64,000 nt of DNA. Origin: Phycisphaerae bacterium RAS1 (GTDB lineage: Bacteria; Planctomycetota; Phycisphaerae; UBA1845; Fen-1342). Location of the stretch: contig SMLU01000001.1 in assembly GCA_007859745.1 (NCBI GenBank), positions 372,001 to 436,000 of the forward strand, given 5' to 3'. Below are positions 1 to 8,850 of this stretch, piece by piece. The notes beneath the pieces were generated by a model that was not told the DNA's origin, searched no databases, and saw only the letters and a list, made by a program, of their open reading frames with translations. Position 1 is the first letter of the stretch. Each line of letters starts with the position of its first letter. A program made the position numbers and the translations under genes.

Positions 1-2
1 AG

Positions 3-350
3 GGCGGGTCGTGGGGCCAGATCGGCAAGCCGCTCCAGCCGCCGTACGATGATCTGAGCAGGCTGATTTTTGAATACAGCGAGGGGCAGACGAGCGAGCC
101 GATCGAGACGCCGCGCGGGTGGTACCTGGTGCAGTGCGGGAAGATCGAGCCGGAGCGGTCGGTGTCGTTTTCACAGGCTCAGGAGGTGATCCGCAAAGAG
201 CTGGGGGAGGAGCGCTTCAACGCGCTGGCGAATACGTTCATCCAGCGGCTGGCGGCGAAGGCGACCATCTCGAATATCGAGGAGTTCACAGCCGCGGCGG
301 TGCGGCTGGCGGAGGCGCGGACACGGGGGACGGGGACGAGTGCAGAGTAG
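3..350 (+). CDS. Parvulin-type peptidyl-prolyl isomerase, C-terminal part
   Basis: The reading frame is open from the window edge and ends at a TAG at 348-350, so only the C-terminal 115 residues are visible. The start GGSWGQIGKPLQPPYDDL followed by EGQTSEPIETPRGWYLVQ is the typical end of a rotamase (PpiC/SurA) domain. Such proteins catalyse cis-trans isomerisation of prolyl bonds, usually in the periplasm during folding of exported proteins. A basic and acidic helical tail follows, as in SurA/PrsA-like chaperones. The last codons and the stop lie in a short repeat (from 335) that also occurs inside carB. The N-terminus and any signal peptide lie outside the window. Confidence 0.85.
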   Translation, partial: GGSWGQIGKPLQPPYDDLSRLIFEYSEGQTSEPIETPRGWYLVQCGKIEPERSVSFSQAQEVIRKELGEERFNALANTFIQRLAAKATISNIEEFTAAAVRLAEARTRGTGTSAE

Positions 351-410
351 CGAGTTCAGAGTAGCGAGTTGCGGGTTGCGGGTTGCGGGTGAGTAACGAG
401 TACCGAGTGC
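335..410. repeat. AGTAGCGAGT-type short repeat (family J)
   Basis: Degenerate repetition of GAGTAGCGAGT and GCGGGTT units. Positions 335-355 are identical over 21 bases to 54311-54331 inside carB. The TAG stop of the upstream isomerase gene is part of the repeat unit. Confidence 0.6.
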
Positions 411-443
411 ATCCGAACGACACCAGTTAGGCGGTCCTCTGGA

Positions 444-1313
444 TCAGTTCGCTAATCGCTGCCGGACGTTGCGCAGGGCGCTGCGCTGCTCGTCGCTCAC
501 TTCCGGGTATTTCAGTTTCAGGTCCTCGAGCGTTTCGCGCAGCACGCGTGAGATGATCAGGCGCGCGTTGCGCTTGTCGTCGGCCGGCACGACGTACCAG
601 GGCGCCCCCGGTGTACTGGTGGCGCCAAGGCAAGCCTCGTACGCCTTCATGTACTCTTTCCAAAGCTCGCGCTCCTCGATGTCGGCGGGGCAGAATTTCC
701 AGTTCTTCTCGGGGTCATCGATCCGCGCCAGCAGCCGCTTGCACTGCTCCTGCTTCGAGACGTGCAGGAAGAACTTCACGATCCGCATTCCGTTGCGATG
801 CAGGTGCCGCTCCATGTCCACGATCGAGCGGCAGCGCTCCTTCCAGATTGCGGGCGGACCGGCCGCGTCCGGCGGGAGATTCTGGCCATCCAGGATCTTG
901 GGGTGCACACGGACGATCAGGACTTCCTCGTAATACGAACGATTGAATACGCCGATTCGCCCGCGCTCCGGCAGGCAGCGCGTCGTGCGCCAGAGAAAGT
1001 CGTGCTCCAGCTCCTCGTTGCTGGGTTGCTTGAAGCCGAAGACTTGAAAACCCTGTGGATTCACGCCGGAAAAGACGTGCCGGATGGCGCTGTCTTTGCC
1101 GGCCGCGTCCATGGCCTGAAAGATGACCAGCAGGGCGTAGCGGTTGGAGGCGTAGAGCACGTCCTGGAGCTTGCTGAGCTGCGCGACCGCGTCCGCCAGG
1201 AGCGCCTCGTATTCCTCCCGCGACTCGTAGAACGGCTTCACCTTGGTCGGCCACTTGTCGAGGTCGACCTCCTGGCCATCGCCGACGCGGAAATCATCCG
1301 GATCGATCTTCAT
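444..1313 (-). CDS. Polyphosphate kinase 2 family protein
   Basis: A 289-residue PPK2-family protein, a P-loop kinase transferring phosphate between polyphosphate and nucleotides in the cytoplasm. The Walker A region is [11 protein letters not shown] at about residues 67-77. The Walker B/lid region, [14 protein letters not shown] at about 119-132, is the family signature. The length fits single-domain PPK2 enzymes of about 270-300 residues. I chose the ATG at 1313 because MKIDPDDF resembles family starts; the longer open frame upstream runs through a palindromic repeat. The nucleotide preference (AMP, ADP or GDP) cannot be read from sequence alone. Confidence 0.9.
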   Translation of the reverse strand: MKIDPDDFRVGDGQEVDLDKWPTKVKPFYESREEYEALLADAVAQLSKLQDVLYASNRYALLVIFQAMDAAGKDSAIRHVFSGVNPQGFQVFGFKQPSNEELEHDFLWRTTRCLPERGRIGVFNRSYYEEVLIVRVHPKILDGQNLPPDAAGPPAIWKERCRSIVDMERHLHRNGMRIVKFFLHVSKQEQCKRLLARIDDPEKNWKFCPADIEERELWKEYMKAYEACLGATSTPGAPWYVVPADDKRNARLIISRVLRETLEDLKLKYPEVSDEQRSALRNVRQRLAN

Positions 1314-1454
1314 GGGCGGCACCTGTCGCGAAAAACGCGGTTGCGGCACGGATCGAACAACGTCGAATGCGCGAATCATACAGCGACTACGGGAAAATGA
1401 CCGCCGTGCGCACTGTGGGGAGCATCGGCAATCGGCTGGTGCGATTCTGCGTCC

Positions 1455-1518
1455 TTCCGAGCCGCGACCGTGAGGGAGCGGAGCCTGCAGAACCGCTTGC
1501 TTACGCGCGCGGCTCGGA
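1455..1518. repeat. Palindromic repeat family C (SRDREG/HGRGSE type), copy 1
   Basis: Left arm CCGAGCCGCGACCGTGAGGG and right end GCGCGCGGCTCGGA form an imperfect inverted repeat around a middle containing CTTGCTTACGCG. A nearly identical copy lies at 21309-21370, a left arm at 44985-45009, and four copies inside carB at 55384-55519. Confidence 0.8.
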
Positions 1519-1537
1519 AAGAGCGTCGGGAGAGCCA

Positions 1538-1670
1538 CTAGTTCGGGCCGCCGGCGACGGAGATGATGATGACCGACGCATCAGACTTTCCCAGCCCGCC
1601 GTTGTCCGTTGCGATGAGCCGGAAGCGATAGTCGCCGGGCGCCGGGATGACAAATGAAATCTCCGATGGC
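1538..1670 (-). pseudogene. Remnant of an Ig/PKD-like domain protein C-terminus
   Basis: The minus-strand frame ending at the TAG at 1538-1540 encodes FVIPAPGDYRFRLIATDNGG followed by [11 protein letters not shown], which reads like the last strands of a PKD/cadherin-like domain. There is no matching upstream part. At 1683-1702 the frame runs into a palindrome (CCAGGGACTT/AGTCCCTGG), so the rest appears lost or displaced. It could also be a chance ORF, but the hydrophobic alternation and the DNGG motif argue against that. Confidence 0.4.
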
Positions 1671-1742
1671 GCACGACCATTGCCAGGGACTTCAGTCCCT
1701 GGACGCTGAGACCTGTGATACGATGCGTCGAGGCCGTCGGAC

Positions 1743-2168
1743 ATGAATCAACGCACGGGTTACGAGTTGCTAGACCACACCGCCGATCTGGGCGTGCGTG
1801 TGACGGCCCCGACATTTTTGGCGCTGCTGCCGGTCGCGGTTGAGGCGCTGTACGCCACGATTGGGGACGTGCGCCCGGGCGCGGTTGTCGGGCGCGAGCG
1901 GCTCGAATATCAGGGCTCGGACCTGGCGGCGCTATTTCGGGATTTTCTGGCTGACCTGCTCTACCGGTTCGAGACGCGGAGCGAGGTGGCCGTTCGGATC
2001 GAGCCGCTGGCTTTTTCGTCCGGACGCCTGGCGGCCGAGGCGACGTTCGCAGCCGTCGATGTTCAAACGAGCGAACTCGAGCGCGAGGTGAAGGCCGTGA
2101 CATATCACGAGCTGGCGCTGCGCGAGACGCCCGGCGGCGTCGAAGCGCATTTCATCGTCGATATCTAG
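1743..2168 (+). CDS. Archease
   Basis: A 141-residue archease-family protein. Archeases activate the RNA ligase RtcB by promoting guanylylation; they work in tRNA splicing in archaea and eukaryotes and in RNA repair in bacteria. The DHTADLG signature is at residues 11-17, the conserved VKAVTYHELAL lies near residues 116-126, and the protein ends in the typical FIVDI. The length matches the family (about 140). The ATG at 1743 follows a GAGG at suitable distance. No rtcB is adjacent in this window. A short repeat of CGAATGGCGA units follows the stop. Confidence 0.88.
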   Translation: MNQRTGYELLDHTADLGVRVTAPTFLALLPVAVEALYATIGDVRPGAVVGRERLEYQGSDLAALFRDFLADLLYRFETRSEVAVRIEPLAFSSGRLAAEATFAAVDVQTSELEREVKAVTYHELALRETPGGVEAHFIVDI

Positions 2169-2169
2169 C

Positions 2170-2217
2170 GGGAATATCGAATGGCGAGTCGCGAATCGCG
2201 AATGGCGAATGGCGACT
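2170..2217. repeat. CGAATGGCGA-type short repeat (family I)
   Basis: Several near copies of CGAATGGCGA/CGCGAATCG in 48 bases after the archease stop. Related sequence with an inverted partner sits inside carB at 54655-54731. Confidence 0.5.
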
Positions 2218-2224
2218 GAGCTGA

Positions 2225-3109
2225 CTACAGCAGCCTGGCGACGGCGTCGCCCATGGTCGCCGGGCTGTCCGATACCGCAATCCCGGCTTCGCGCAGGGCG
2301 GCGATTTTCGACTGGGCCGTGCCCTCGCCGCCGGAGATAATCGCGCCGGCGTGGCCCATGCGCTTGCCGGGCGGGGCAGTCTGGCCGGCGATGAACGCGG
2401 CCACCGGCTTGCGGATATTGCTCTTGATGTGCTGGGCGGCCTTTTCCTCGTCGGCGCCGCCGATCTCGCCGATCATCAGGATCGCGTGCGTCTCGGGGTC
2501 GGCGTTGAAGAGGTCGAGCAGTTCAATGAAATTCAGGCCTTTGACCGGGTCGCCGCCGATGCCGATGCACGTGGTTTGCGAGAAGCCGTGCTGCGAGCAC
2601 TGCCAGACGGCCTCGTAAGTGAGCGTTCCGCTGCGCGAAATGATGCCGACGTTCTTCGTGCCGTTGCCGACGGGCTTGTGAATGTAGCCGGGCATAATGC
2701 CGATCTTGCACTGGCCGGGGGTGATGATGCCGGGGCAGTTGGGGCCGATCAGGCGGACGCCCTTGTCGTCGAGGTACTTGCGGGCCTTCACCATGTCGAG
2801 CGTGGGGACGCCTTCCGTGATCAGGACGACCAGCTTGACGCCCGCGTCGGCCGCCTCCATCGCCGCTTCCGCCGCTCCGCCCGCAGGGACGAAGATCATG
2901 GTTGTGTCGGCGGCGGTGGCGGCGACGGCTTCATGGCAGGTGTTGAAGACCGGCAGGCCGTGCTCAGACTTGGAGCCGCCCTTGCCAGGCGTGACACCGC
3001 CGACCATCTGCGTGCCGTAGTCGAGGCACTGCCTGGTGTGAAATGCTCCGGCCTTTCCGGTGATTCCCTGACAAATGACCCTGGTATTGCGATTGACCAG
3101 AATGCTCAT
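2225..3109 (-). CDS. sucD: Succinate-CoA ligase, ADP/GDP-forming, alpha subunit
   Basis: A 294-residue SucD. The alpha subunit carries the CoA-binding Rossmann domain and the phosphorylated histidine, and with SucC interconverts succinyl-CoA and succinate in the TCA cycle. The start [20 protein letters not shown] is canonical. [20 protein letters not shown] is the conserved middle segment, and [14 protein letters not shown] near residue 253 carries the active histidine. Length and domain order are standard. sucC is not next to it on this strand within the window; in many bacteria the two are adjacent, so the gene is either split or sucC is elsewhere. Confidence 0.96.
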   Translation of the reverse strand: MSILVNRNTRVICQGITGKAGAFHTRQCLDYGTQMVGGVTPGKGGSKSEHGLPVFNTCHEAVAATAADTTMIFVPAGGAAEAAMEAADAGVKLVVLITEGVPTLDMVKARKYLDDKGVRLIGPNCPGIITPGQCKIGIMPGYIHKPVGNGTKNVGIISRSGTLTYEAVWQCSQHGFSQTTCIGIGGDPVKGLNFIELLDLFNADPETHAILMIGEIGGADEEKAAQHIKSNIRKPVAAFIAGQTAPPGKRMGHAGAIISGGEGTAQSKIAALREAGIAVSDSPATMGDAVARLL

Positions 3110-3354
3110 GGTTGGTCCAGCCTGGGCGCTGATCGCGCTGATTGTTCGGCCCCTGCACGCCGCGCCACGCCGCGGGCCGAATAGCTGAGCTTATCGCGCC
3201 ACGGCGTGGACGGAAAGGCGGGATATGGGCAAATGGCGCTCCGGGCGCGCGGCGTCGACGCGAGCCGCCGGTTCTGGGATGGGCTTTAGGCCGGGCGAGA
3301 TTATGGATATAAGGATACACAGCTCCACTGACTTCGCTGCCAGATGTGAGCACG

Positions 3355-3360
3355 AGGAGG
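3355..3360 (+). promoter_or_regulatory. Ribosome binding site for the GTG start at 3368
   Basis: AGGAGG seven bases before GTG; it decides the non-ATG start of the large secreted protein. Confidence 0.75.
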
Positions 3361-3367
3361 ATCCGCC

Positions 3368-6300
3368 GTGCACGAAAAACTGCGATGGTTTGTCGGAGTG
3401 CTGCTCGGCGCGATGCTGGCGGCGGGCACGACTCGGGCGGATGTGCAATTGAGTAGCAGCTTCGGACACTATCAGATCACCAACCCGTGTCCCGCGCCTC
3501 ATCGGGGCGACTTCGAGCTGGGCGACAGCATTTCGGATAGCTGCGAAGACTTCAGCGGCGGCGAGTCAGCCCGAATGTCCGTGCAGACGTCGAGCAGCCT
3601 GGTCAACGGTCCACGCGGCGTGGAATCCATGACGGTGTCCGCCGCGCTGGACGCTTCGGGAACGAACGGCGGGGGAGCAAGCGGCGGCCTGCAGTTGAAC
3701 TGCCTGTTTGACGTCACGACCGAAACGCCGTTTGTTCTCTCCGTGCAGCCCACCATCGGCGGCGACGTACAAGGCCAGGTCAGCGTGCAGTCCAGCGCCG
3801 GCATACACGGGTGCGAGTGCATCGGATCGGAATGCACCCTGGGCCTATGTGCCAGCGGCGAGTTCCCTCTGGTCCTGACCGGCGTATTGCGGCCCGGGAA
3901 CGTAGTGAGTTTTCGCCTGTCACTCGCGATGAGCCTGAAACAGGACAACGACACGGAGCAGGGCGCGGCCCGCCTGACGTTCAGCGTGACGTTTGGCAGG
4001 ACCTCCCAGACATACAACTGGATCAACTTCAGCGGCGGCGAGTACGCGCGCAACACGAACTGGAATCCGCAAGGTGTGCCCACGCATGACGCGCAGGTCA
4101 GCGACACCGCCATCTTCGGCGGACCAGGCCTTTACGGCGTGAACGCCGTCGGCGCGAAAGCCGGGCGCTTCGTCGTCCGGCAGGCCGACGTCGCCCTGAT
4201 CGGCAATGCGCAGGTTTTTGGCACTACCGCGTCGCCGGCATCGTTGGAAGTTGAAGGCAACGCCTCGTTTCAACTCTACGGCGGGTCAGTGGTGCGCGCC
4301 GTGCACGGCGCCGTCGGTACGGGAACACCCGCCAATCCCAGCGACTCCGCGGCCATATTCCTCAAGGACGCCGCGACGCAGCTCGTGTTCACCGGCAACC
4401 TGAGCGTCGGCGACGCGATGCCTGGCGTCGTCGCCGTCGACGGCGGGTTTCTCAATGCCGTGGACTTGCAGCTCGGCGGCTTGGCCCGGGGCGAGCTGGA
4501 GGTCAGCGGCGTCGACGCGGACGCGCTGTTCGTCGATGTCGTGGTCGGCGGCGGGCAGGGCCTGGGCCTCCTGGCCGTGATCGACGGCGGCGAACTGACC
4601 GCCACCGATGTCCGGATCGGCGTGAACACGCTACAGGACGCTCAGACCGCGGAAACGAACACGCTGCGGGTCTCCGGCATCGCGGCGAACGGAACCCCGG
4701 CGCACTTGACCGCCACGGACGATATTCTCGTCGGCGCCGCCGGGTGGGCCACCCTCTACGTGCTTGACAGCGGGGTCGTCGAGGCCGGTTCGAGCGTCAC
4801 GATTGGCGCCTCCGGCGTCGCGGACGCGCTGGTGCGGTCGTTTGATCCGGTCCGTCCGGCGATCCTAAAGGCCGGATTGCAGCTCCAGATTGGCGAGGAC
4901 TCCTTCGGGACTCTGGAGATTGAGCCGGGCGGGCTTGTCGAAGCCAGCACTGTCCAGATCAACGTCGGCGGCCTGATCGGCGCCGGCGAGCTTGTTATCG
5001 ACGGCAAAGGCAATCGCGACTCGGCCCGCATGAAGGTCACACAGCACCTGGGCGTCGCCTCAGACGCGACGAAGACGCCGATCGCCATCGCCAACGGCGG
5101 CGTGCTGACCGCCCGCGCGGTGACGATCGGCAATGACGCGCTGCGGACGGATGAGGCGACCGTGCATGTCGGAACGACGGGGGGCGGAGATACGGCTCCC
5201 GCGGAATTCAACGTGGTGGACCCGGGCAACGCTCAGCCCGTCGGCGGAGGCATCACGGTGATCGGCGGCGCGGGGCCGGGCAGGCTCGAGATTTCGGGCG
5301 GCGCGATCGCGCGACTCACGGGCGGACTCACGCTCGGTGCGCAGTCCGAGGGCCGCCTCGGCGTCGACAGCGGCGGCGCCGCGGCGGCGATGCGCACGAC
5401 GCTGGTCCTGAATGGCGGCGTTGAGCTTGGGCATGGCGCTCTCGCGGACATGGTCATTTCGAACGGCGCGCTGGTCACTTCGGACGCTGACGTGCTGGTT
5501 GCGAATCAGAACATCAGCGACACGAGCGAAATCAGGCTGCTCAACGGGCAGGGTTTCGCCGGCAGTGACCGTCCGGAGCTGCGCATGGAAGGCAGCGCGC
5601 TCCAGGTTGGCGTCGGGGGCAGCGCCAAGGTTAGCGTTCAGGCGGATGGTCTGGTCCGATGCGCACGGCTGGTGGTCGGTGGGGCGCCGGCTGAGGCCGC
5701 CGGCGAGATGCTTGTGGACACAGGCGGCGAAGTCGTCTGTCTGGCCGATATGCTCGTGGGTGCCACGGGCGACGGCACGGGATCCGTCGAGATCGGCCCC
5801 GCGGGCACGCTGATCGTCGACGGAGTCTTAACTGTCGGCGGCACCAGCGAGGGTTCGATCTCGCTGACTGATTCAACCGCGCTTGTGTCCGCCGGCCAGG
5901 TCAGCGGGGCCAGCGCATTCGTGAAGGACCAGGGCCGCATCGAGGGCATCGGCACCCTTGATGCAATCGTCATCGTCGAGCCCGGCGGCTTCGTTTCGCC
6001 CGGCCTGTCGCCGGGAACGCTGACGATTGACGGCGATTACGAGCAGCAGCCCGGCGCTACGCTGGTCATCGAGGTGGCCGGCCTGGAAGCGGGCCAGTTC
6101 GACTTATTGAGAATCAACGGCGACGCCAAGCTGGCCGGATCGGTGAGACTGACGTTCGTCGACGGATTCGCGCCACAGGCGGGCAGCGTTGTCGATTTCA
6201 TCCAGGTCTCCGGCAGCGTCGTGGGCGCGTTTGACGACGTGACGCTCGAGATGCCGGCAGACCCGATCACCGGGGCGCCGGCCCGGACCATTGATGTCAA

Positions 6301-6568
6301 ATGGGAATTGACGTCTGGGCGCACCATCCGACTGTTGCTGGCCGACGAGCCCGGAGCAAGCGCATCAGACCCGACCGCCGCATCGGACACATCGCCGGCC
6401 GATGCGCCCGCGGTTCCCGGCTGCGGCGCCGGCCTGTGCGGCGCCGGGTCTGTGCCGATGCTGCCGGTGGCATTTGTCGCCGTGCTGGGCATACGCCGCG
6501 TTTCGCAACGCCCCAAGTCGCGACGATGTCGCGAGTCGCGTGGTTTGGCGTCGCACCCGCGACGTTGA
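3368..6568 (+). CDS. Large secreted beta-repeat surface protein with CGAG-type C-terminal tail
   Basis: A 1066-residue exported protein. The first ~24 residues (MHEKLRWFVGVLLGAMLAAG) form a signal peptide. From about residue 215 a WINFSGGEYARNTNWNPQGVP module opens a long run of G/V/D-rich beta-strand repeats, with segments like VDGGFLNAVDLQLGG and LEIEPGG. These resemble autotransporter-associated or pectate-lyase-like beta-helix repeats. The end has a low-complexity Asp/Ala linker, then CGAGLCGAG, a hydrophobic stretch and an Arg-rich tail, which looks like a sorting/anchoring signal of the kind seen in myxobacteria and planctomycetes. The start is GTG with a strong AGGAGG. Function is unknown; a cell-surface or matrix role is inferred from architecture only. 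Confidence 0.8.
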   Translation: MHEKLRWFVGVLLGAMLAAGTTRADVQLSSSFGHYQITNPCPAPHRGDFELGDSISDSCEDFSGGESARMSVQTSSSLVNGPRGVESMTVSAALDASGTNGGGASGGLQLNCLFDVTTETPFVLSVQPTIGGDVQGQVSVQSSAGIHGCECIGSECTLGLCASGEFPLVLTGVLRPGNVVSFRLSLAMSLKQDNDTEQGAARLTFSVTFGRTSQTYNWINFSGGEYARNTNWNPQGVPTHDAQVSDTAIFGGPGLYGVNAVGAKAGRFVVRQADVALIGNAQVFGTTASPASLEVEGNASFQLYGGSVVRAVHGAVGTGTPANPSDSAAIFLKDAATQLVFTGNLSVGDAMPGVVAVDGGFLNAVDLQLGGLARGELEVSGVDADALFVDVVVGGGQGLGLLAVIDGGELTATDVRIGVNTLQDAQTAETNTLRVSGIAANGTPAHLTATDDILVGAAGWATLYVLDSGVVEAGSSVTIGASGVADALVRSFDPVRPAILKAGLQLQIGEDSFGTLEIEPGGLVEASTVQINVGGLIGAGELVIDGKGNRDSARMKVTQHLGVASDATKTPIAIANGGVLTARAVTIGNDALRTDEATVHVGTTGGGDTAPAEFNVVDPGNAQPVGGGITVIGGAGPGRLEISGGAIARLTGGLTLGAQSEGRLGVDSGGAAAAMRTTLVLNGGVELGHGALADMVISNGALVTSDADVLVANQNISDTSEIRLLNGQGFAGSDRPELRMEGSALQVGVGGSAKVSVQADGLVRCARLVVGGAPAEAAGEMLVDTGGEVVCLADMLVGATGDGTGSVEIGPAGTLIVDGVLTVGGTSEGSISLTDSTALVSAGQVSGASAFVKDQGRIEGIGTLDAIVIVEPGGFVSPGLSPGTLTIDGDYEQQPGATLVIEVAGLEAGQFDLLRINGDAKLAGSVRLTFVDGFAPQAGSVVDFIQVSGSVVGAFDDVTLEMPADPITGAPARTIDVKWELTSGRTIRLLLADEPGASASDPTAASDTSPADAPAVPGCGAGLCGAGSVPMLPVAFVAVLGIRRVSQRPKSRRCRESRGLASHPRR

Positions 6569-6596
6569 TCTTGTCGACGCCTATCGCCCAAATGCA

Positions 6597-6635
6597 GCGC
6601 TCGCGCGCGGGCGCTCGCCTGCGCTTCGCGTTCTG
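6597..6635. repeat. Palindromic repeat family D, copy 1
   Basis: GCGCTCGCGCGCGGGCGCTC then GCTTCGCGTTCTGA. The end GCGCTTCGCGTTCTGA recurs in the copies at 38768-38831 and 45013-45071 (copy 21831-21890 has a one-base variant), paired there with an inverted AACGCGAAGCGC-like arm. Confidence 0.7.
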
Positions 6636-6744
6636 ACAGGCGGCGTGCAGCCCTCGCAGGATGGGCCGCGCCGCCAACTGTCGCCACCGAACGGGAAAAT
6701 GGGCTTGGTGCGGGCGACCTCACGACGCTTGCCGTCGCGCGGCT

Positions 6745-8526
6745 TCAGTGCGCGGCGTCGCCCGGCGGGGCGCCGACGACTGGAAGCGGCGTGCTCCGCG
6801 GTCCGGCGTCGCCGGGGGCCGGCGGCTTCGGCTCCGCGTCCGGCTCGTCGTTGTCCGCTTCCTCTTCGTAGAAGATCTCCTCGTACTCCGTCGCGTCCAC
6901 CTCGCGCCGCAGCAGCAGGTACATCGCGCTGCTGCCGCACAGATAGAAGCTGACCGCGAACGCCCCTACCAACCCCACAACCAGGAACACCCAGGCCGCG
7001 ATCATCCACGCGGCGATCGTCTCGGTCATGCTCAGCGGGGCGTTGAAGAAGCTGCCCCAGAACGGTTCGCCGCCGGCCGCGGGCAGCAGCGACAGCTCGC
7101 CCCAGGCCGGCATGCGCCACATCGCTTCCAGCTTGCCGACCGTGTCCGTGCCGGCGTTCAGGTTCCACCAGAACGCGTCCATCCCCGCGCCGGCGAAATC
7201 GTTCGACAATTTCAGTGCGAGCAGAGCGACGAGGCGCACGCCGATGAAGCAGACGCCGCCGTAAATCAGAAGCACGCCGCAGTAGAACACCGTGCTCCAG
7301 AAGCGGTGCGAGACATAGTTGAACGCGCGCGAGACGGCGTCCAGCATGTCGGAGCCTTCGGTGGCGATGGTGGGCGCGAAGAGGGGGAAGCCCAGCACGG
7401 TTGCGATCAGCAGCAGTGCCAGCACGACGCCGCCCACGAGCGTCAGGCCGAACGATACGCCCGCCGCCAGCTCTCCCAGCCAGGGCAGGGCGCCGATCAG
7501 CGAGACGACCGAGATCACGCAGCCGCCGATGAGAATCAGGCCGATGGCCGAGAGCGGCGCGAGCAGGAAGTTCATGTATTTCTGTCGCGCGAAGCGAACC
7601 GCCGCGCTCCAGCCCGGGTTCTCGTCGCGGGTGAGCTGAATGGCCGCGTGCCGGCAGATCGCGCCGCCCAGGAGCGCGAAAACGGCCAGGTGCAGGAATC
7701 CGTAGCAGAGGGCATAGAGCGGGCGCTGCGTCACCACCCAGATGACGCCGTTGCCGCCGCTGGCGATGCTGCTGAGCATTCCGGGGCCGCCGGCCGCTGC
7801 CGACGAGAAGCTCCAGTTGCCGCAGGCCACGCCGCGAACGGCCGCCGCGAAACAGCCGCACTCGTAATCGAGCAGTGCCGCGAACGGGCCGCGCGGGCTG
7901 CTGCGACGGGCGTCGGCCCGCAGTTGCTGGCGCCTCAGGGCCGACTCGATCGTGGTGCGGGCGGCCGGCTCGCTGGCAAGCTGCAGGACTCGGCCGACGG
8001 CCTGCTCGACGCCGCCGGCGGCGTCGCGACCGGCGAGCATCAGTCGAACCGAGTCGATCGCGCGGCGCAGCTCATCCTGCTGGCGTTTGCGCTCTGATGC
8101 GGAGAGCGCGGTGTTCTGACGCAGGGCGTCGAGCGCGGCGTTGCGCAGCTCGTCGAGCTTGTCGCGCGCGCGTTTCACTTCGTCGGCGGAGACCGCCTGC
8201 TCGACCGTGCGGGCGGCGTCGGCGGTGGAACGGCCAGCCGCGCTTGCGGCCTGCTTCCAGTCCGGCAGGTTCGCCGCGCCGAGCCGGTCGAACGCCTCGA
8301 TTTCGCTGATGCGGCCGGCGGCCTGCGCCTGAACGACGACGCCGGCGTCCGCCATCAGCCAGAGCGAATCGAGCAGGCGTCCGACCAGGTAGCAGGCGAC
8401 GACCGCGGCCAGGGCCAGCCCCAGTCGCTCCGGCGTGATCGCCAGCTTGAACGTGCGCAGCAGCCGAAGCACGGGAAGGGAGTCAGTCCAGTTGGAGCGG
8501 CGGGCGTCCGCGGTTTCACCGGCCAT
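6745..8526 (-). CDS. Multi-pass membrane protein of unknown function
   Basis: A 593-residue protein with a cytoplasmic N-terminus, a first hydrophobic segment (LGLALAAVVACYLVGRLLDS), then about 250 residues of Ala/Arg-rich, possibly coiled-coil sequence. After that come five or more hydrophobic segments, including FLHLAVFALLGGAICRHAA, LIGALPWLGELAAGVSFGL and VFLVVGLVGAFAVSFYLCG. The tail is acidic and Pro-rich. I chose the ATG at 8526 because GAGGAGAC sits just upstream; a longer frame has no support. The architecture is like membrane proteins of unknown function in planctomycetes, but I do not recognise a named family. Confidence 0.75.
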   Translation of the reverse strand: MAGETADARRSNWTDSLPVLRLLRTFKLAITPERLGLALAAVVACYLVGRLLDSLWLMADAGVVVQAQAAGRISEIEAFDRLGAANLPDWKQAASAAGRSTADAARTVEQAVSADEVKRARDKLDELRNAALDALRQNTALSASERKRQQDELRRAIDSVRLMLAGRDAAGGVEQAVGRVLQLASEPAARTTIESALRRQQLRADARRSSPRGPFAALLDYECGCFAAAVRGVACGNWSFSSAAAGGPGMLSSIASGGNGVIWVVTQRPLYALCYGFLHLAVFALLGGAICRHAAIQLTRDENPGWSAAVRFARQKYMNFLLAPLSAIGLILIGGCVISVVSLIGALPWLGELAAGVSFGLTLVGGVVLALLLIATVLGFPLFAPTIATEGSDMLDAVSRAFNYVSHRFWSTVFYCGVLLIYGGVCFIGVRLVALLALKLSNDFAGAGMDAFWWNLNAGTDTVGKLEAMWRMPAWGELSLLPAAGGEPFWGSFFNAPLSMTETIAAWMIAAWVFLVVGLVGAFAVSFYLCGSSAMYLLLRREVDATEYEEIFYEEEADNDEPDAEPKPPAPGDAGPRSTPLPVVGAPPGDAAH

Positions 8527-8850
8527 GTCGGTCTCCTCGCGGGGCGCGCGGCTCCGCGGCGTGATCGAGTCCGCGCCGCCCCGGCGGGGGATCCGCGCGG
8601 CGTTGCGACGGGCATTATAGAGATGCGAAGCGCGCGGACAAGAACGGGCGTTTCGCGCCACCGGCGGCGGGTGCATCCGGTTTCAGGTGGCGATCCGTCC
8701 GAACCCGCCGCGCCAAGCGGCGGGATGACGTCCGCGGCCTATGCGGCGCCGATTGCCAGCGATTGTCAACCCGCCGCTTGGCGCGGCGGGTTCGGAAAGG
8801 CGCCGTCAATCGCAACCTCTATCGGGATGCGCCCACCGGCGGCGGGTCGG
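8527..8850. other. Gene-free gap with family A element
   Basis: No credible gene. It holds the promoter side of the membrane-protein gene and the 98-bp element at 8699-8796, ending at the stop of the methyltransferase gene. Confidence 0.6.
8699..8796. repeat. 98-bp palindromic element, family A, copy 1
   Basis: Starts CCGAACCCGCCGCGCCAAGC and ends GCTTGGCGCGGCGGGTTCGG, so the two ends are inverted copies of each other around a ~45-bp middle. Each end can also fold on itself. The same size and ends recur at 32952, 51961, 52792, 56995, 57152, 57309 and 60218. Confidence 0.9.

Noticed and set aside
2351-3184. A 277-residue plus-strand frame over sucD
   Set aside because: Antisense shadow of a well-supported gene.
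6661-8097. A 478-residue plus-strand frame
   Set aside because: Antisense shadow of the membrane-protein gene; no recognisable domain.
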